Shown here in pieces: positions 25,145-34,657 of a stretch of DNA of 61,755 nt. Location: contig JAMOSW010000129.1 in the NCBI GenBank assembly GCA_027062725.1, positions 8,001 through 69,755 of the forward strand, read 5' to 3'. The stretch's first letter is position 1; every line of letters starts with the position of its first letter. The notes under the pieces are model-generated. The model saw nothing but the letters and a program-made list of their open reading frames with translations. It made no database searches and had not been told where the DNA came from. Both the position numbers and the translations under genes were made by a program. This DNA comes from Pyrodictiaceae archaeon. Lineage in GTDB: Archaea > Thermoproteota > Thermoprotei_A > Sulfolobales > Pyrodictiaceae.

Positions 25145-25876
25145 ATGCCCGAGGTTGTGAGCGTAAAGGAGCACGACCGGTACAAGAATGTATACATAGT
25201 TGAGCTTGAGGACGGCTCCATAAAGCTAGCTACGGTCAACCTGGCTCCAGGCAAGCGTGTTTACGGCGAGAGACTCTTCAAGTGGGGCGACAAGGAGCTA
25301 CGCGAATGGAACCCCTATAGGAGCAAGCTTGCAGCCGCGCTTTTCAAAGGCATAGAAGAGCTTCCGATAAAGGAGGGCGACAAGATCCTCTACCTGGGCG
25401 CTGCGACAGGTACAACTCCCAGCCACGTGTCTGACCTCGTGGGCCCTAGCGGTAGAGTCTATGCGCTCGACGTTGCGCCAAGAGTCATGCGCGAGCTCAT
25501 AGCAGTGTGCGAGACGAGACCAAACATGTTCCCCCTGCTTAACGACGCCAAGAAGCCCTATGAGTACCGTCATGTTGTTGAGCTCGTTGACGGCATATAT
25601 GCTGATGTCGCCCAGCCGGAGCAGGCCGAGATAGTAGCCGACAATGCCGACTTCTTCTTAAAGGATGGTGGCTACCTGCTTCTCGCGATAAAGGCTAGAA
25701 GCATAGACGTGACTAAGGAGCCTAGCGAAATATTCAAACAGCAGATAAACGTGCTAAAACAGCGTGGCTTCGAAATAATAGACATGGTGCATCTGGAGCC
25801 GTTCGATAAAGACCATGCAATGGTGTATGCCCGCTACCGTAGAGAAAAGAAGGAATCACGCGAAGAGTCAGCATAA
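25145..25876 (+). CDS. flpA: Fibrillarin (rRNA 2'-O-methyltransferase)
   Basis: The methyltransferase subunit of C/D box particles. It has the archaeal fibrillarin sequence order: [48 protein letters not shown] (SAM loop), [30 protein letters not shown] and [19 protein letters not shown]. Start ATG 25145, preceded by GGGGTGG; the frame opens at 25124 but the extra part has no family match. Directly downstream of nop5. Confidence 0.97.
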   Translation: MPEVVSVKEHDRYKNVYIVELEDGSIKLATVNLAPGKRVYGERLFKWGDKELREWNPYRSKLAAALFKGIEELPIKEGDKILYLGAATGTTPSHVSDLVGPSGRVYALDVAPRVMRELIAVCETRPNMFPLLNDAKKPYEYRHVVELVDGIYADVAQPEQAEIVADNADFFLKDGGYLLLAIKARSIDVTKEPSEIFKQQINVLKQRGFEIIDMVHLEPFDKDHAMVYARYRREKKESREESA

Positions 25877-25900
25877 TTAACGCATGCGGTAGCCTAACTA

Positions 25901-25928
25901 GGGTATTTTTAACTAAAAACTAATTTTT
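25901..25928 (+). terminator. T-rich runs after fibrillarin
   Basis: Two runs of five T (25906-25910 and 25924-25928) in an AT-rich stretch about 30-50 nt past the stop. They can terminate the nop5-flpA message. The same AT-rich DNA may also supply the TATA box of the next gene. Confidence 0.5.
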
Positions 25929-26027
25929 GGCATATTTGGCATAGGGGTGTAGCCCACAGCAAGGATACCTCTTCCTCTCAAAAAGTGCTGTCCCAATGCA
26001 AGCGGCATTGTTAGAACTGTTAAGGGC

Positions 26028-26552
26028 TTGTTCCAGGTGCTTGCTGAGGGGTTTCTCGGCGCTTGTCGATGGAAAGGTGCGGCTCCCTTGAGTGGTGCTG
26101 CAGGTCTAGGGTCTGACAGGCTGCGCCGGCTCCTAGCTAAAAAGCTCTACGAGGAGAAGAAACGTTTTGAGATGATGGTACCTGCAGAGTATCGTACGCT
26201 ACGTGAGCTCCTGGAAGAGGAGGTGCCCTCTGTCCGGCTCGTGTCTGGTGACTATCATGTGTTTGATCGAAGGGATCTAGAGGCGCTTGCTTCTGATCTC
26301 CCATGGTATATTCGTGGTTTCATTCGGTTGCCCTGGCTCTTTAGTTACCGGAGGGCGGGCTTCAAGCAGGTCTATAGGCTCGAGGCGCCTGGCAGGTGGG
26401 TGGCTCGGGCCTTAAACTACATATTTGAGGGTGATATAGGGGGAGAGTTGTGGGAAGTAGACGCGTGGCGTTTTCCCCGACTACTGCGAAGATATAAAAG
26501 CCTTATCTTGGTGATTCTCCATATAGACGCTACTGGAGAAGAAAGTAGCTAG
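26028..26552 (+). CDS. UPF0216 (DUF61) family protein
   Basis: The core FEMMVPAEYRTLRELLEEEVPSVRL...DYHVFDRRDLEALASDLP followed by a basic LPWLFSYRRAG segment matches the archaeal UPF0216/DUF61 family, whose function is unknown. The 174 residues include about 30 extra at the N-terminus with no family character, so the start (TTG 26028 or GTG 26037) is uncertain. Confidence 0.75.
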   Translation: MFQVLAEGFLGACRWKGAAPLSGAAGLGSDRLRRLLAKKLYEEKKRFEMMVPAEYRTLRELLEEEVPSVRLVSGDYHVFDRRDLEALASDLPWYIRGFIRLPWLFSYRRAGFKQVYRLEAPGRWVARALNYIFEGDIGGELWEVDAWRFPRLLRRYKSLILVILHIDATGEESS

Positions 26553-26618
26553 ACATTGCATGGTATAGTCAGGTGTAGCTGCCTTGTCACTGACTGCGGG
26601 GTAAGAGAGGTGATGTTA

Positions 26619-27575
26619 ATGAGGCTTGCTGAGCTCCTTGACAGTGTTGACATGCTGCTCCGGATGTACGGTTACCGTGTGGAACACATACGTTACCCAG
26701 ATGAACCTTCTAGGCGTAGCATTGATGTAGTCGCTGTGAAGGACGGTAAAGAGATGCTTGTCAAGGTTGTTGAGGATACGAGGGATCTATCGGCAACCGA
26801 CGTTAGGGAGTTGAACGCATGTAGTAATGTTCTCGAGGCCGCAGGGATAATCGTTGCCGGCAGTGATAATGGCGAAGAAATAGACTACATGGTGGCTCTC
26901 GAGAAGGGTGGTACATATGCTGTGAGCGTCGAGGGCCTAGAGTCCGCCCTACGTGGTGGCGTCTACGTTGTTCGGAGGCAGAACAACTACTACATGCGCG
27001 TTGATGGAGCCAAGCTGAAGGAGAAGCGGCTGGAGAAAGGCTACAGCCTCGGCGATGTTGCGGCATACCTAAGCGTTAGTAGGAGAAGCGTGTACTTGTA
27101 TGAGCAGGAGGAGAGCCTTGTGTCCCTGCCAGTAGCCCTCAAGCTCATGGAGCTCTTCGGGGAGGACATCTTCAAACCGTTCAACATCATCGAGCAAGAG
27201 CATGCCCACAGAGAGGCCAGGATATATGCGTCGCTCTCTCAGACTAGTAGCAAGGCTCAGCTTGCTAGAATACTAGCATCCCACGGGTACAGTGTTGCGG
27301 CTACACGTCGCATACCGCCCGACATCGTTGCAGACAAGAGCGGTGCTAAGAAGGGGAAGAGCAGGATAATAGTTGTAGTTGAACGCAAGCGCGACAGCGT
27401 ACTAGAGAGAAGAATAGAGGAAGCTAAGCGTGTCGCGAATCAGCTTCAAGCTGAGATTGTCGCGTTTACGCAGCGCAGGTACATAGCGGAAGACTACGAC
27501 GTCGAAGTCATAAAGAATATTGACGAACTAAGGCTCCTGATAGCTGAGAAGGATAGTGAAGCCGATAACGTCTAG
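26619..27575 (+). CDS. Archaeal HTH transcriptional regulator (COG1395-type)
   Basis: A 318-residue protein. The N-terminal part (RLAELLDSVDMLLRMYGYRVE...IDVVAVKDGKEMLVKVVED) has the look of a restriction-endonuclease-like fold. A Cro/XRE helix-turn-helix sits in the middle (LKEKRLEKGYSLGDVAAYLSVSRRSVYLYE), and the C-terminal part (RIIVVVERKRDS...AEIVAFTQRRY) resembles a second nuclease-like domain. This arrangement is typical of an archaeal family of putative regulators. ATG 26619 has GAGAGGTG upstream; ATG 26613 is also possible. The target is unknown. Confidence 0.85.
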   Translation: MRLAELLDSVDMLLRMYGYRVEHIRYPDEPSRRSIDVVAVKDGKEMLVKVVEDTRDLSATDVRELNACSNVLEAAGIIVAGSDNGEEIDYMVALEKGGTYAVSVEGLESALRGGVYVVRRQNNYYMRVDGAKLKEKRLEKGYSLGDVAAYLSVSRRSVYLYEQEESLVSLPVALKLMELFGEDIFKPFNIIEQEHAHREARIYASLSQTSSKAQLARILASHGYSVAATRRIPPDIVADKSGAKKGKSRIIVVVERKRDSVLERRIEEAKRVANQLQAEIVAFTQRRYIAEDYDVEVIKNIDELRLLIAEKDSEADNV

Positions 27576-27777
27576 AGTTGACCTTCTACTCTTACGCGCT
27601 GACGGAGAGAGGGGCACGGGCTGGGGCCCATCTCCGGTCGGCGGAGGATAAGACCTCCCGGCTAGGCATTTTGCATGGCCAGTTCTGGTGCTTCATCGCC
27701 TGAGGGAGGGACTCTCCTCTTTTAGTCCACGGTGCTGGGGGCTTTGTGAGCTACTCAAGGTGGCCGGCTAGCTGGGG

Positions 27778-29112
27778 GTGGCCTCCTTGATAACGTTGAA
27801 GGAAAGGGTGTACATAGCTGAGCTTATGGAGAAGGGTGAGATAGGCAAGGAGTATGTTGTAGCTGGCTGGGTTGACACGGTTAGAGTGCACGGGAAGCTT
27901 GTCTTCGTTGTTTTAAGGGACCGTAGCGGGAAGATGCAGGTTGTGGCAAAGAAGAACATCTCTGAGGATGCGTGGAGAACTGCGAAGAGCTTGACGCCGG
28001 AGAGTGTCGTAGCTGTACGGGGTGTTCTTGTCGAGAGTAAGGCTGCTCTTGGTGGACGCGAGCTACAGGCTAGAGAAATCGTTGTGTATAGTAAAGCTGA
28101 GCCTCTGCCGATAGACATCCATGATCACGCCAAGACGGTGCTGGCTAAGCGGCTTGACTGGCGCTTCCTAGACCTGCGTAACCCGCGCAACCAAACAATA
28201 TTCCTCGTGGAGGCCGAGATGGCGCGCGCTGCGAGGGAGTGGTTTGCGAGCAATGGCTTTGTCGAGATATTTACTTCAAAGATTGTTGGTGCGGCCACTG
28301 AAGGCGGCGCCGAAGTGTTCAGCATAGTCTACTTTGACAAGCCTGCGTTCCTAGCGCAGAGTCCTCAGCTATACAAGCAGATGGGCGTCATTGCTGGGTT
28401 TGAGAGGGTTTACGAGATAGGTCCAGCATTCCGTGCCGAGCCTCACCACACTACGCGGCATCTCACCGAGTATACCAGCGTGGATCTAGAGATGGGCTTC
28501 ATAGATAGCTACGAGGATGTAATGGATGCTGTTGAGGGTGTTGTAAGGGCAATGGTTGAGGCTGCTGTGGGGCGCTACCGTAGCAGAATCGAGGAATACT
28601 TCCCGGGCGCTGTGCTTGAGTTGCCCAAGAAGATACCAAGGATAACCATACGTGAAGCGTATAAGCTACTTGAGGCGGCTGGCGTAAAGGTGGAGTGGGG
28701 CGAGGACCTTAGCAGTGAGGCTGAGAGAAAGCTGGGCGAGATAGTTGAACGAGAGTATGGGTCGCCAATAGTCTTTGTGACCGAGTATCCCTGGAATGCC
28801 AGACCATTCTATACTATGAAGAAGCCCGACGAGCCGGAGTGGACCCTAAGCTTTGACCTGTTGTTCCGTGGGCTCGAGATAGCCACCGGTGGGCAGCGCG
28901 AGCACCGTTACGAGGTCCTTCGCAGGCAGATAGAGGAGAAAGGCCTCAACCCAAAGAACTTTGAGTGGTACCTGGCAATGTTTAGGTATGGCGCACCTCC
29001 ACACGGCGGGGCCGGCATCGGTCTTGAGCGCGTAGTCATGCAGACGCTGGGTCTGAGCAACATAAGAGAAGCAAGGCTCCTACCGCGTGACCCGGAGAGA
29101 CTGACTCCCTAG
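27778..29112 (+). CDS. aspS: Aspartyl-tRNA synthetase
   Basis: A class IIb synthetase of archaeal size (444 residues). The N-terminal OB-fold that recognises the anticodon covers about residues 20-110 (VVAGWVDTVRVHGKLVFVVLRDRSG). Motif 2 appears as YEIGPAFRAEPHHTTRHLTEY and motif 3 as GAGIGLERVVMQTLGL. The catalytic flipping loop is present (TSKIVGAATEGGAEVF). The GTG start at 27778 is preceded by AGCTGGGG; TTG 27787 is also possible. Whether it charges only tRNA-Asp or also tRNA-Asn cannot be judged here. Confidence 0.96.
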   Translation: MASLITLKERVYIAELMEKGEIGKEYVVAGWVDTVRVHGKLVFVVLRDRSGKMQVVAKKNISEDAWRTAKSLTPESVVAVRGVLVESKAALGGRELQAREIVVYSKAEPLPIDIHDHAKTVLAKRLDWRFLDLRNPRNQTIFLVEAEMARAAREWFASNGFVEIFTSKIVGAATEGGAEVFSIVYFDKPAFLAQSPQLYKQMGVIAGFERVYEIGPAFRAEPHHTTRHLTEYTSVDLEMGFIDSYEDVMDAVEGVVRAMVEAAVGRYRSRIEEYFPGAVLELPKKIPRITIREAYKLLEAAGVKVEWGEDLSSEAERKLGEIVEREYGSPIVFVTEYPWNARPFYTMKKPDEPEWTLSFDLLFRGLEIATGGQREHRYEVLRRQIEEKGLNPKNFEWYLAMFRYGAPPHGGAGIGLERVVMQTLGLSNIREARLLPRDPERLTP

Positions 29113-29351
29113 TCCTTCTTCCTGGCTCCCGTTGTTTCTTCGAAGGACGTTGCTGGCGGGGGCTCGGCCCCCTACGCCTCTACAGCCCCGCCCTAAGACG
29201 CGAGGGCGGGTTCCGCGTCGTCTAGCCACCTCATGGCCCCCTTCTGGGCTTCGTCCAGCTGGGGTGTTGTAAACAGTCGCGCTAGCCTGCGGAGTCAGTA
29301 TTATTAGCTTGGCGAGAAGTCGGGCCCTATTGATAGCGGGGATTAAACGGC

Positions 29352-30611
29352 TTGAAACATGGTGGCGGCGAGCTTCACCGGGCCTGGCCTTTCGACGAGA
29401 AGCCGCTGCTGGTCTTCTGGGAGACAACTAAGGCCTGCATGTTGGCCTGTAAGCATTGCCGTGCTTCAGCAATTCTCGAGCCTTTGCCTGGCGAGTTAAG
29501 TCATGAGGAGGCTATGAAGCTACTCGATGACCTGGCTGGGTTTGGTAAGCCTCTGCCCATACTAGTCTTTACCGGCGGCGATCCGTTGATGAGGAAGGAC
29601 ATCTGGCAGCTTGTTGCGCGTGCCAAGGAGCTCGGGTTTAGGGTAGCTCTCGCGCCTGCAGTGTCACCGCTCCTTAACGATGACGCGATAAGGAAGATGC
29701 TAGACTATGGTGTTGATGGCGTCAGTATAAGCATTGATGGTGCTAGGCCGGAGACACATGACGGCATTCGAGGCATACCAGGCGTGTTTAAGAGATCGCT
29801 AGAGGTTGTTAGGAAGATGATCGATGTCGGTTTGCGTGTCCAGGTTAACACTGCGGTTATGCGTGACAATGTACTCGAGCTTCCTGACATGGTTAAAATG
29901 CTTAAGGACCTCGGTGTCACGACGTGGGAGGTTTTCTACCTAATACCGGTGGGTAGGGCACAGCGCGAGCTGGACCTCACGCCAGAGGAGTGGGAGGATG
30001 TAAGCCATTTCCTCTATGAGGCCTCGAAGTATGGCATAGTTGTGAGGACCACTGAGGGCCCGATGTTTCGTCGTGTTGCGGTGGTTAGGCGTCTGCTTGA
30101 GCTAAATGGTATCGAGCCGGACACCGTGCTGGAGACCGGTGCTCTATATCGTAAGCTAGTGGGGAGGCTGAGGGAGCTCCTCGGAGAGCCGATGGGCAAG
30201 CCGCTGGCTTCTACCACGGGTACTCGTGACGGAAAAGGAATCATATTCATATCGCATGACGGGATTGTGTATCCTAGCGGCTTTATGCCCTATCCTGTCG
30301 GCAGTGTAAGGACGCAGAGTATTGTCAGTATTTACAGGAATAACGTATTGTTGAAGAAGATTCGTGCGGCGGAGTTCAATGGAAGGTGTGGTGTGTGCGA
30401 GTTTAGGGATATCTGTGGCGGCAGCAGAGCGAGGGCGTACATACTCGGGGGCGACCCGCTGGGAGAGGACCCGGCGTGTCTCTATGTGCCTGGAGGCTTC
30501 AGCCGCTTGTTAGAGAAGTATAGGCTTGATGTTGAGAGGGCGGTCCGTGAGATACGAGGCTTGCGCTACGTGCTGCCGGTCTCCCGTAGCAACCGGGATA
30601 ACGCATGTTAA
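29352..30611 (+). CDS. Radical SAM/SPASM protein, likely heme-pathway (AhbD-type)
   Basis: The 419-residue protein carries the radical SAM cluster motif CMLACKHC (CX3CX2C) near residue 29, FTGGDPLMRKD, and a C-terminal SPASM region with CGVCEFRDICGGSRARAYI...GDPLGEDPAC for auxiliary clusters. The gene stands directly before a siroheme decarboxylase-like fusion and an AhbC/NirJ-like enzyme. AhbD oxidatively decarboxylates iron-coproporphyrin to heme b, so that is the likely role, but related SPASM families exist. The start is TTG 29352 without a strong ribosome binding site. Confidence 0.8.
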   Translation: MKHGGGELHRAWPFDEKPLLVFWETTKACMLACKHCRASAILEPLPGELSHEEAMKLLDDLAGFGKPLPILVFTGGDPLMRKDIWQLVARAKELGFRVALAPAVSPLLNDDAIRKMLDYGVDGVSISIDGARPETHDGIRGIPGVFKRSLEVVRKMIDVGLRVQVNTAVMRDNVLELPDMVKMLKDLGVTTWEVFYLIPVGRAQRELDLTPEEWEDVSHFLYEASKYGIVVRTTEGPMFRRVAVVRRLLELNGIEPDTVLETGALYRKLVGRLRELLGEPMGKPLASTTGTRDGKGIIFISHDGIVYPSGFMPYPVGSVRTQSIVSIYRNNVLLKKIRAAEFNGRCGVCEFRDICGGSRARAYILGGDPLGEDPACLYVPGGFSRLLEKYRLDVERAVREIRGLRYVLPVSRSNRDNAC

Positions 30612-30664
30612 AGCTTAGCCGCTTCTGGGGGATAGGAAATAGGAAACAGGAATGGGCAAGCTAG

Positions 30665-31666
30665 GTGGAGGATTTGACGGAGCCAGCGGTGAGGCTAGAA
30701 CCTAGATGGGTTGTAGACGCTTTAATGGAGCTGCAGTACAGGTTCCCGCTAACCGAGACACCATACCAGGAGGTTGCTGACAGAATAGGAGTCCCCCTAG
30801 AGGAGCTCATAGCTCAGCTTAGGCGCCTTAACCGGGAAGGCTTACTCAAGCGTGTCGGCTTCTACTTCAACTATAGGGCTGCGCGTCGCAGAGCAGCACT
30901 AATAGCCCTCCAAGCAACTCAGCCAGAGGAAGCGACAAAATACCTAATGGGAGTGCTTGAGGTCACGCATAGCTACATACGTCTTCATCCGGTGTACAAC
31001 CTATGGGTGGTGGGCAAGCATCCAGACCCGGACAAGATCGTTGAGGCGGCACGTAACGCAGCTGAGCGCTACGGTAGTGGCAGGTGGCTAGTCCTCTGGG
31101 GCGTAAGGACACACCGCCTAAGCGTAAAGTACGATCTGTACCGCGGCATAAGCCGGGCTGGCCCCCTGGGCAGGGTTGAGCCGAACCCGCCGACACCAGA
31201 GAGCCTCGGTATACCAACCCGGGTGGCACGTGCACTACGCGTTCTGCCAATTGAGCCTAGGCCCTACAAGGCCTTGGCAGCGAAGCTCGGCTTTGACGAA
31301 GCAACGCTGCACACTTACATGCGGGAGATGCTAAAAAAGGGCATAATCGGTGACCCAGGAGCAGCTCTCGACGGTCATAAGCTGGGCTTCACATATAACG
31401 CTATGTTCACAATAGCTCCACGTAGCGGTGTAGAGCTGCCAGAGCTCTGTAGGTGGGTTGTTGATAACGTCGAGGAGGCCACACACGTAGTAGAGCGGAG
31501 CGTGACGCCGCCAGGCGCCTGGAGGCACCTATGTTACTTCATGTTCCATTCTGTTAACGAGAGGCAAGCCGAGCCGGTAAAGGAGAGAATTATCAAAAGC
31601 GAGGTTGTAGATGACGTGTTAATTATACCGAGCATCAGGGATATGCTGCCTGGAGTAATAAGGTAA
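30665..31666 (+). CDS. AhbA-AhbB-type siroheme decarboxylase, fused
   Basis: The 333 residues comprise two AsnC/Lrp-like halves in one chain. The first half has a winged helix (TPYQEVADRIGVPLEELIAQLRRLNREGLLKRVGF) then HSYIRLHPVYNLWVVGK; the second half repeats it (YKALAAKLGFDEATLHTYMREMLKKGIIGDPG...FTYNAMFTI) then HLCYFMFHSVNERQ. This is the pattern of siroheme decarboxylase (AhbA/AhbB, NirDLGH), which removes two carboxyl groups from siroheme. The single-chain form replaces a usual two-gene pair. It starts at GTG 30665 (or TTG 30674) after GGTGGAGG, 53 nt past the first radical SAM gene. Confidence 0.83.
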   Translation: MEDLTEPAVRLEPRWVVDALMELQYRFPLTETPYQEVADRIGVPLEELIAQLRRLNREGLLKRVGFYFNYRAARRRAALIALQATQPEEATKYLMGVLEVTHSYIRLHPVYNLWVVGKHPDPDKIVEAARNAAERYGSGRWLVLWGVRTHRLSVKYDLYRGISRAGPLGRVEPNPPTPESLGIPTRVARALRVLPIEPRPYKALAAKLGFDEATLHTYMREMLKKGIIGDPGAALDGHKLGFTYNAMFTIAPRSGVELPELCRWVVDNVEEATHVVERSVTPPGAWRHLCYFMFHSVNERQAEPVKERIIKSEVVDDVLIIPSIRDMLPGVIR

Positions 31667-31830
31667 CCAGCTAGTAAAACTCTATGGAAATCTAGCTTCG
31701 TGCAGGCGGCGTGGGATAAGAACAAGTCTTCTCCCTTGTTTTTCAGGCGACATATTTGGTTAACAAAATCGGTCATAGTCTAAGGTGGTATAGGGGCAAG
31801 GGTATGGCCCCGGTTTGGTGGTGAGCCAGT

Positions 31831-33018
31831 TTGATACCCGTTACTGTAATGGTGGCTGGTAAGGGCACTGTCTCGTCACGGATAAAAGGCCACTACAATG
31901 CCCGCAGGCCACCTAGCTTCTCTGACCTCTATAGGCCAATTGTGTTCTGGAACATAACGTACCAGTGTAACCTGAGGTGTCTCCATTGCTACATTAACGC
32001 GTTGCGGGAGCGTAGCCCGTACGAGCTCACTACAGAGGAGGCAGTAAGGGTATCTGAGGAGATGGTTAGGATAGGCATCCCGCTTGTCATCTTCAGCGGC
32101 GGCGAGCCCTTAGTTAGGGAGGACTTCTGGAAGATAGTTGAACCAATGGCTGGAAAGCAGCGACCAAAACTATCATTAAGCACAAATGGTACCTTAATAA
32201 CGAGAGATGTTGCTGAAAAGCTTGCATCATATGGGTTCATGTATGTTGGCATATCAATTGATAGTATAAGGCCTGAGTGGCATGACAAGTTCCGTGGTGT
32301 ACGTGGCGCGTTCGAGGCCACTATGCGTGGAATAAAGAATAGCATAGACGCGGGTCTAGATGTAGGCATAAGGACGACTATAACACGCTATAATGTCAAA
32401 GAAGTTCCAGATATACTGAAATGGGCGTATGAGCACGGCATACGGCGTGTAAGCCTATACATACTAGATACCGTCGGCAGAGGGGTCTCAATAAAGGAAT
32501 GGTTGCCTACGCATGAGCAGCTGCGCTGGCTAGCAGACATGCTTATCGAGGAAGCCAGGAAATACGCGGACAGCATGGAGATACTCATAGTGAGGGGCCA
32601 GTTCCTCGGCTTCTACATTGCCGACAAGCTGGCAAAGAGCCGCGAAGAATTCCTAAGCTACATAAAGCTTCTCGATGCGCAAGGCAACTGCGGCAGAAAG
32701 AGCATAAGCATATACCCCGACGGGACTGTTAAGCCGTGTCAGTTCATAGACTGGGTAAGCCTAGGTAACGTTAGGGAGAAGCCGTTGAAGGAGATACTCA
32801 GTAAGAAGAACGAGGCCTTCAAGCCTTTCCTCGAGATAGAGAAGCACCTACGCGGCCCCCGCTGCTCGGCATGTCCATTCCGTAGAATCTGCGGCGGCGG
32901 CAGTCGTGGAAGAGCGCTGGAAGCAACCGGCGACCCCTGGGGCGACGACCCACTCTGCTTCATAGACTACCATGCCCTTGCTCAGAAGTACGGCATAAGC
33001 CTTAGCGAGGTCCTATAG
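31831..33018 (+). CDS. Radical SAM/SPASM protein, likely AhbC/NirJ
   Basis: The N-terminal cluster motif is CNLRCLHC (CX3CX2C), followed by FSGGEPLVRED, and the C-terminus bears SPASM-type cysteines (CGRKSISIYPDGTVKPC, CSACPFRRICGGGSRGRA, DDPLCF). This set fits AhbC (didecarboxysiroheme decarboxylase/deacetylase) and NirJ. Together with the two preceding genes it completes the route from siroheme towards heme. The start is TTG 31831, or ATG 31849. The end overlaps the convergent folate-type gene by 17 nt. Confidence 0.83.
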   Translation: MIPVTVMVAGKGTVSSRIKGHYNARRPPSFSDLYRPIVFWNITYQCNLRCLHCYINALRERSPYELTTEEAVRVSEEMVRIGIPLVIFSGGEPLVREDFWKIVEPMAGKQRPKLSLSTNGTLITRDVAEKLASYGFMYVGISIDSIRPEWHDKFRGVRGAFEATMRGIKNSIDAGLDVGIRTTITRYNVKEVPDILKWAYEHGIRRVSLYILDTVGRGVSIKEWLPTHEQLRWLADMLIEEARKYADSMEILIVRGQFLGFYIADKLAKSREEFLSYIKLLDAQGNCGRKSISIYPDGTVKPCQFIDWVSLGNVREKPLKEILSKKNEAFKPFLEIEKHLRGPRCSACPFRRICGGGSRGRALEATGDPWGDDPLCFIDYHALAQKYGISLSEVL

Positions 33019-33784
33019 CTCTATCATTTCTACAAGGTTTCGCTATTTTCTTGAGCTTGGCTAGTTCCTGAAGCGGCGGGATTTCCTTCAGTTTTTCACA
33101 ACGTAGTAGCTCCCATATTATGCCGGGCGGCCTGGGCTCCCTGTCCTTGAAGTGTAGCAGGCGCCTCGGCGTCGCTGCATAGTCGAGAGTGAGGTCGTAG
33201 GGATCGCGGGGCAGCTCCGGGACAAGCTGGAGGTCGTGGATAGTTGTGACTATGGGTGTGTTTTCATCGACTTTGCCTAGTTCCCATAGGATAGCGTACT
33301 CGAGCTCAGCGTAGCCCTCTCCCTTCCCTAGGCGGCGGCCCCGCCTATCTACAGCAACAGAGCCCGTTACAATAATGTCAACTTTTTCGATGCGACGTTG
33401 TAGCTGTAGAAGCCCTATCTTTTCTCCGAGACTGAACGCACCCCTTATGGTGGCGGCCTTAGCCACTAAGCCTTCGGGTATCTTTGAAGGATCAAGGAGC
33501 AGGAAGCCTTCCCGCAGCCTAGGCGTCGCCATGAGAAGTAGCTTGCCCTCCCTGAGTGCAGCCTCGCGTAGCCAACGCTGTGGTGCGTCAGGATTCGCCT
33601 TGACTACATACGCGTCCCTCCATTCGGGTAGGCGTGTTATACGTAAAGCCGCTTCACGTGCTCCGACGAAATTTGGTATCCTGCCATGTACGGGCCTAGG
33701 GAAGGCTGCCACCCCCTTCTCTTCCAGTAGGCTCCATATGCGGCGCCGTATCTCGTCCTTGACCCTCCGTGTCTCATTAGTCAC
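33002..33784 (-). CDS. 5-formyltetrahydrofolate cyclo-ligase family protein
   Basis: The chain shows the cyclo-ligase pattern: VKDEIRRRIWSLLEEKG N-terminal helix, IPNFVGAREAALRITRLPEWRDAYVVKANPDAPQ, LLMATPRLREGFLLLDP, a basic GSVAVDRRGRRLGKGEGYAELEYAIL (ATP/phosphate-binding loop) and a late TTIHDLQLVPELP. In archaea this group may not use folate itself, so the substrate is not certain. GTG 33784 follows GGGGTGG. The C-terminal tail overlaps the convergent gene by 17 nt. Confidence 0.85.
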   Translation of the reverse strand: MTNETRRVKDEIRRRIWSLLEEKGVAAFPRPVHGRIPNFVGAREAALRITRLPEWRDAYVVKANPDAPQRWLREAALREGKLLLMATPRLREGFLLLDPSKIPEGLVAKAATIRGAFSLGEKIGLLQLQRRIEKVDIIVTGSVAVDRRGRRLGKGEGYAELEYAILWELGKVDENTPIVTTIHDLQLVPELPRDPYDLTLDYAATPRRLLHFKDREPRPPGIIWELLRCEKLKEIPPLQELAKLKKIAKPCRNDRAIGPR

Positions 33785-33830
33785 GGTGTGGCCACCCCGC
33801 GCGATGGGAGCCTCGTCAGCCCCAAGGATG

Positions 33831-34523
33831 TCAGGCGCTCTGCTCTGTAATGCGGTCCGCGGCTGTGCTAAGGGTCTCTAGTGTTGCGCGCAGACGAAGG
33901 CCTAGGAGTAGGAGCCTCGCGGCTAGGGATATGCCTCTCCAGCCACCTCTCCGTGCAAGGGGTGTGAGCTGCTTAAGGAAGACTAGCGTCTCGCGTAGCT
34001 CGCTGATTCTTACTCCAAGCCTCTTGGCGGCTTCAGCTGCACTGTCAGAGCTGGCTATGGCCTTTAGTCTCTCTATGTGGTGTGGTGGCACAGGCGGCGG
34101 TGAGAGTATGAGACGTAGTATTTCTGCTGTTGCTTCAACAACAGTTCCGTAGACTATGTTCTCGAGCTCCTCGGCATCAACTAGGAAGACATCCTCAAGC
34201 TCTATTACATTAATGCCAAGTTTTTCAGCGAGCTTCTTAGCGGCGTCGTCAGCAAAGCCTTTAGCAACGACTAGCGGCTTTGCTTCTAGTAGCTCTGCAG
34301 CAGTATAGACCTGCCTCACGCCATGTACATCGAGACGTCCGGCCTTCACCTCTACAACGTAGCGTTCACCATCCGGTCCAATAGCTATAGCATCGACCTC
34401 GCCGACTTCGATGCCGTCAATTAGGAGCTTCTTATGTGTCTCAACGATGTTGAACCCTCTTTCCTCTAGAATTTTGAACGCTATTCTCTCACTTGCAAGC
34501 CAGCGTCGCCTCCCGGTACCCAT
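33831..34523 (-). CDS. Predicted RecB-type PD-(D/E)XK nuclease
   Basis: The N-terminal half carries a nuclease-like core: helix with ERIAFKILEERGFNIVE, GIEVGEVDAIAI (catalytic Asp), then RYVVEVKAG (ExK), and a later QVYTAAELLEAKPLVVAKG strand-helix unit. The C-terminal half is helical with a possible HTH (AEAAKRLGVRISELRETL) and a Leu-rich end. Such archaeal RecB-like nucleases are thought to act in DNA repair or processing. ATG 34523 is the first start. It lies just upstream of the cyclo-ligase gene on the same strand. Confidence 0.75.
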   Translation of the reverse strand: MGTGRRRWLASERIAFKILEERGFNIVETHKKLLIDGIEVGEVDAIAIGPDGERYVVEVKAGRLDVHGVRQVYTAAELLEAKPLVVAKGFADDAAKKLAEKLGINVIELEDVFLVDAEELENIVYGTVVEATAEILRLILSPPPVPPHHIERLKAIASSDSAAEAAKRLGVRISELRETLVFLKQLTPLARRGGWRGISLAARLLLLGLRLRATLETLSTAADRITEQSA

Positions 34524-34657
34524 CAGTAGTCAAACCCCACGACAGTAACGGGATCAAACTTGCCGGGATAAGGGCTCTGGAGCAAGCCCTGGCTCTGTAC
34601 TAGGCAGCAGCGATTACAGCTTTGTTCTAGTCCCGGCACTCTGGGCGGCCCTGCACG

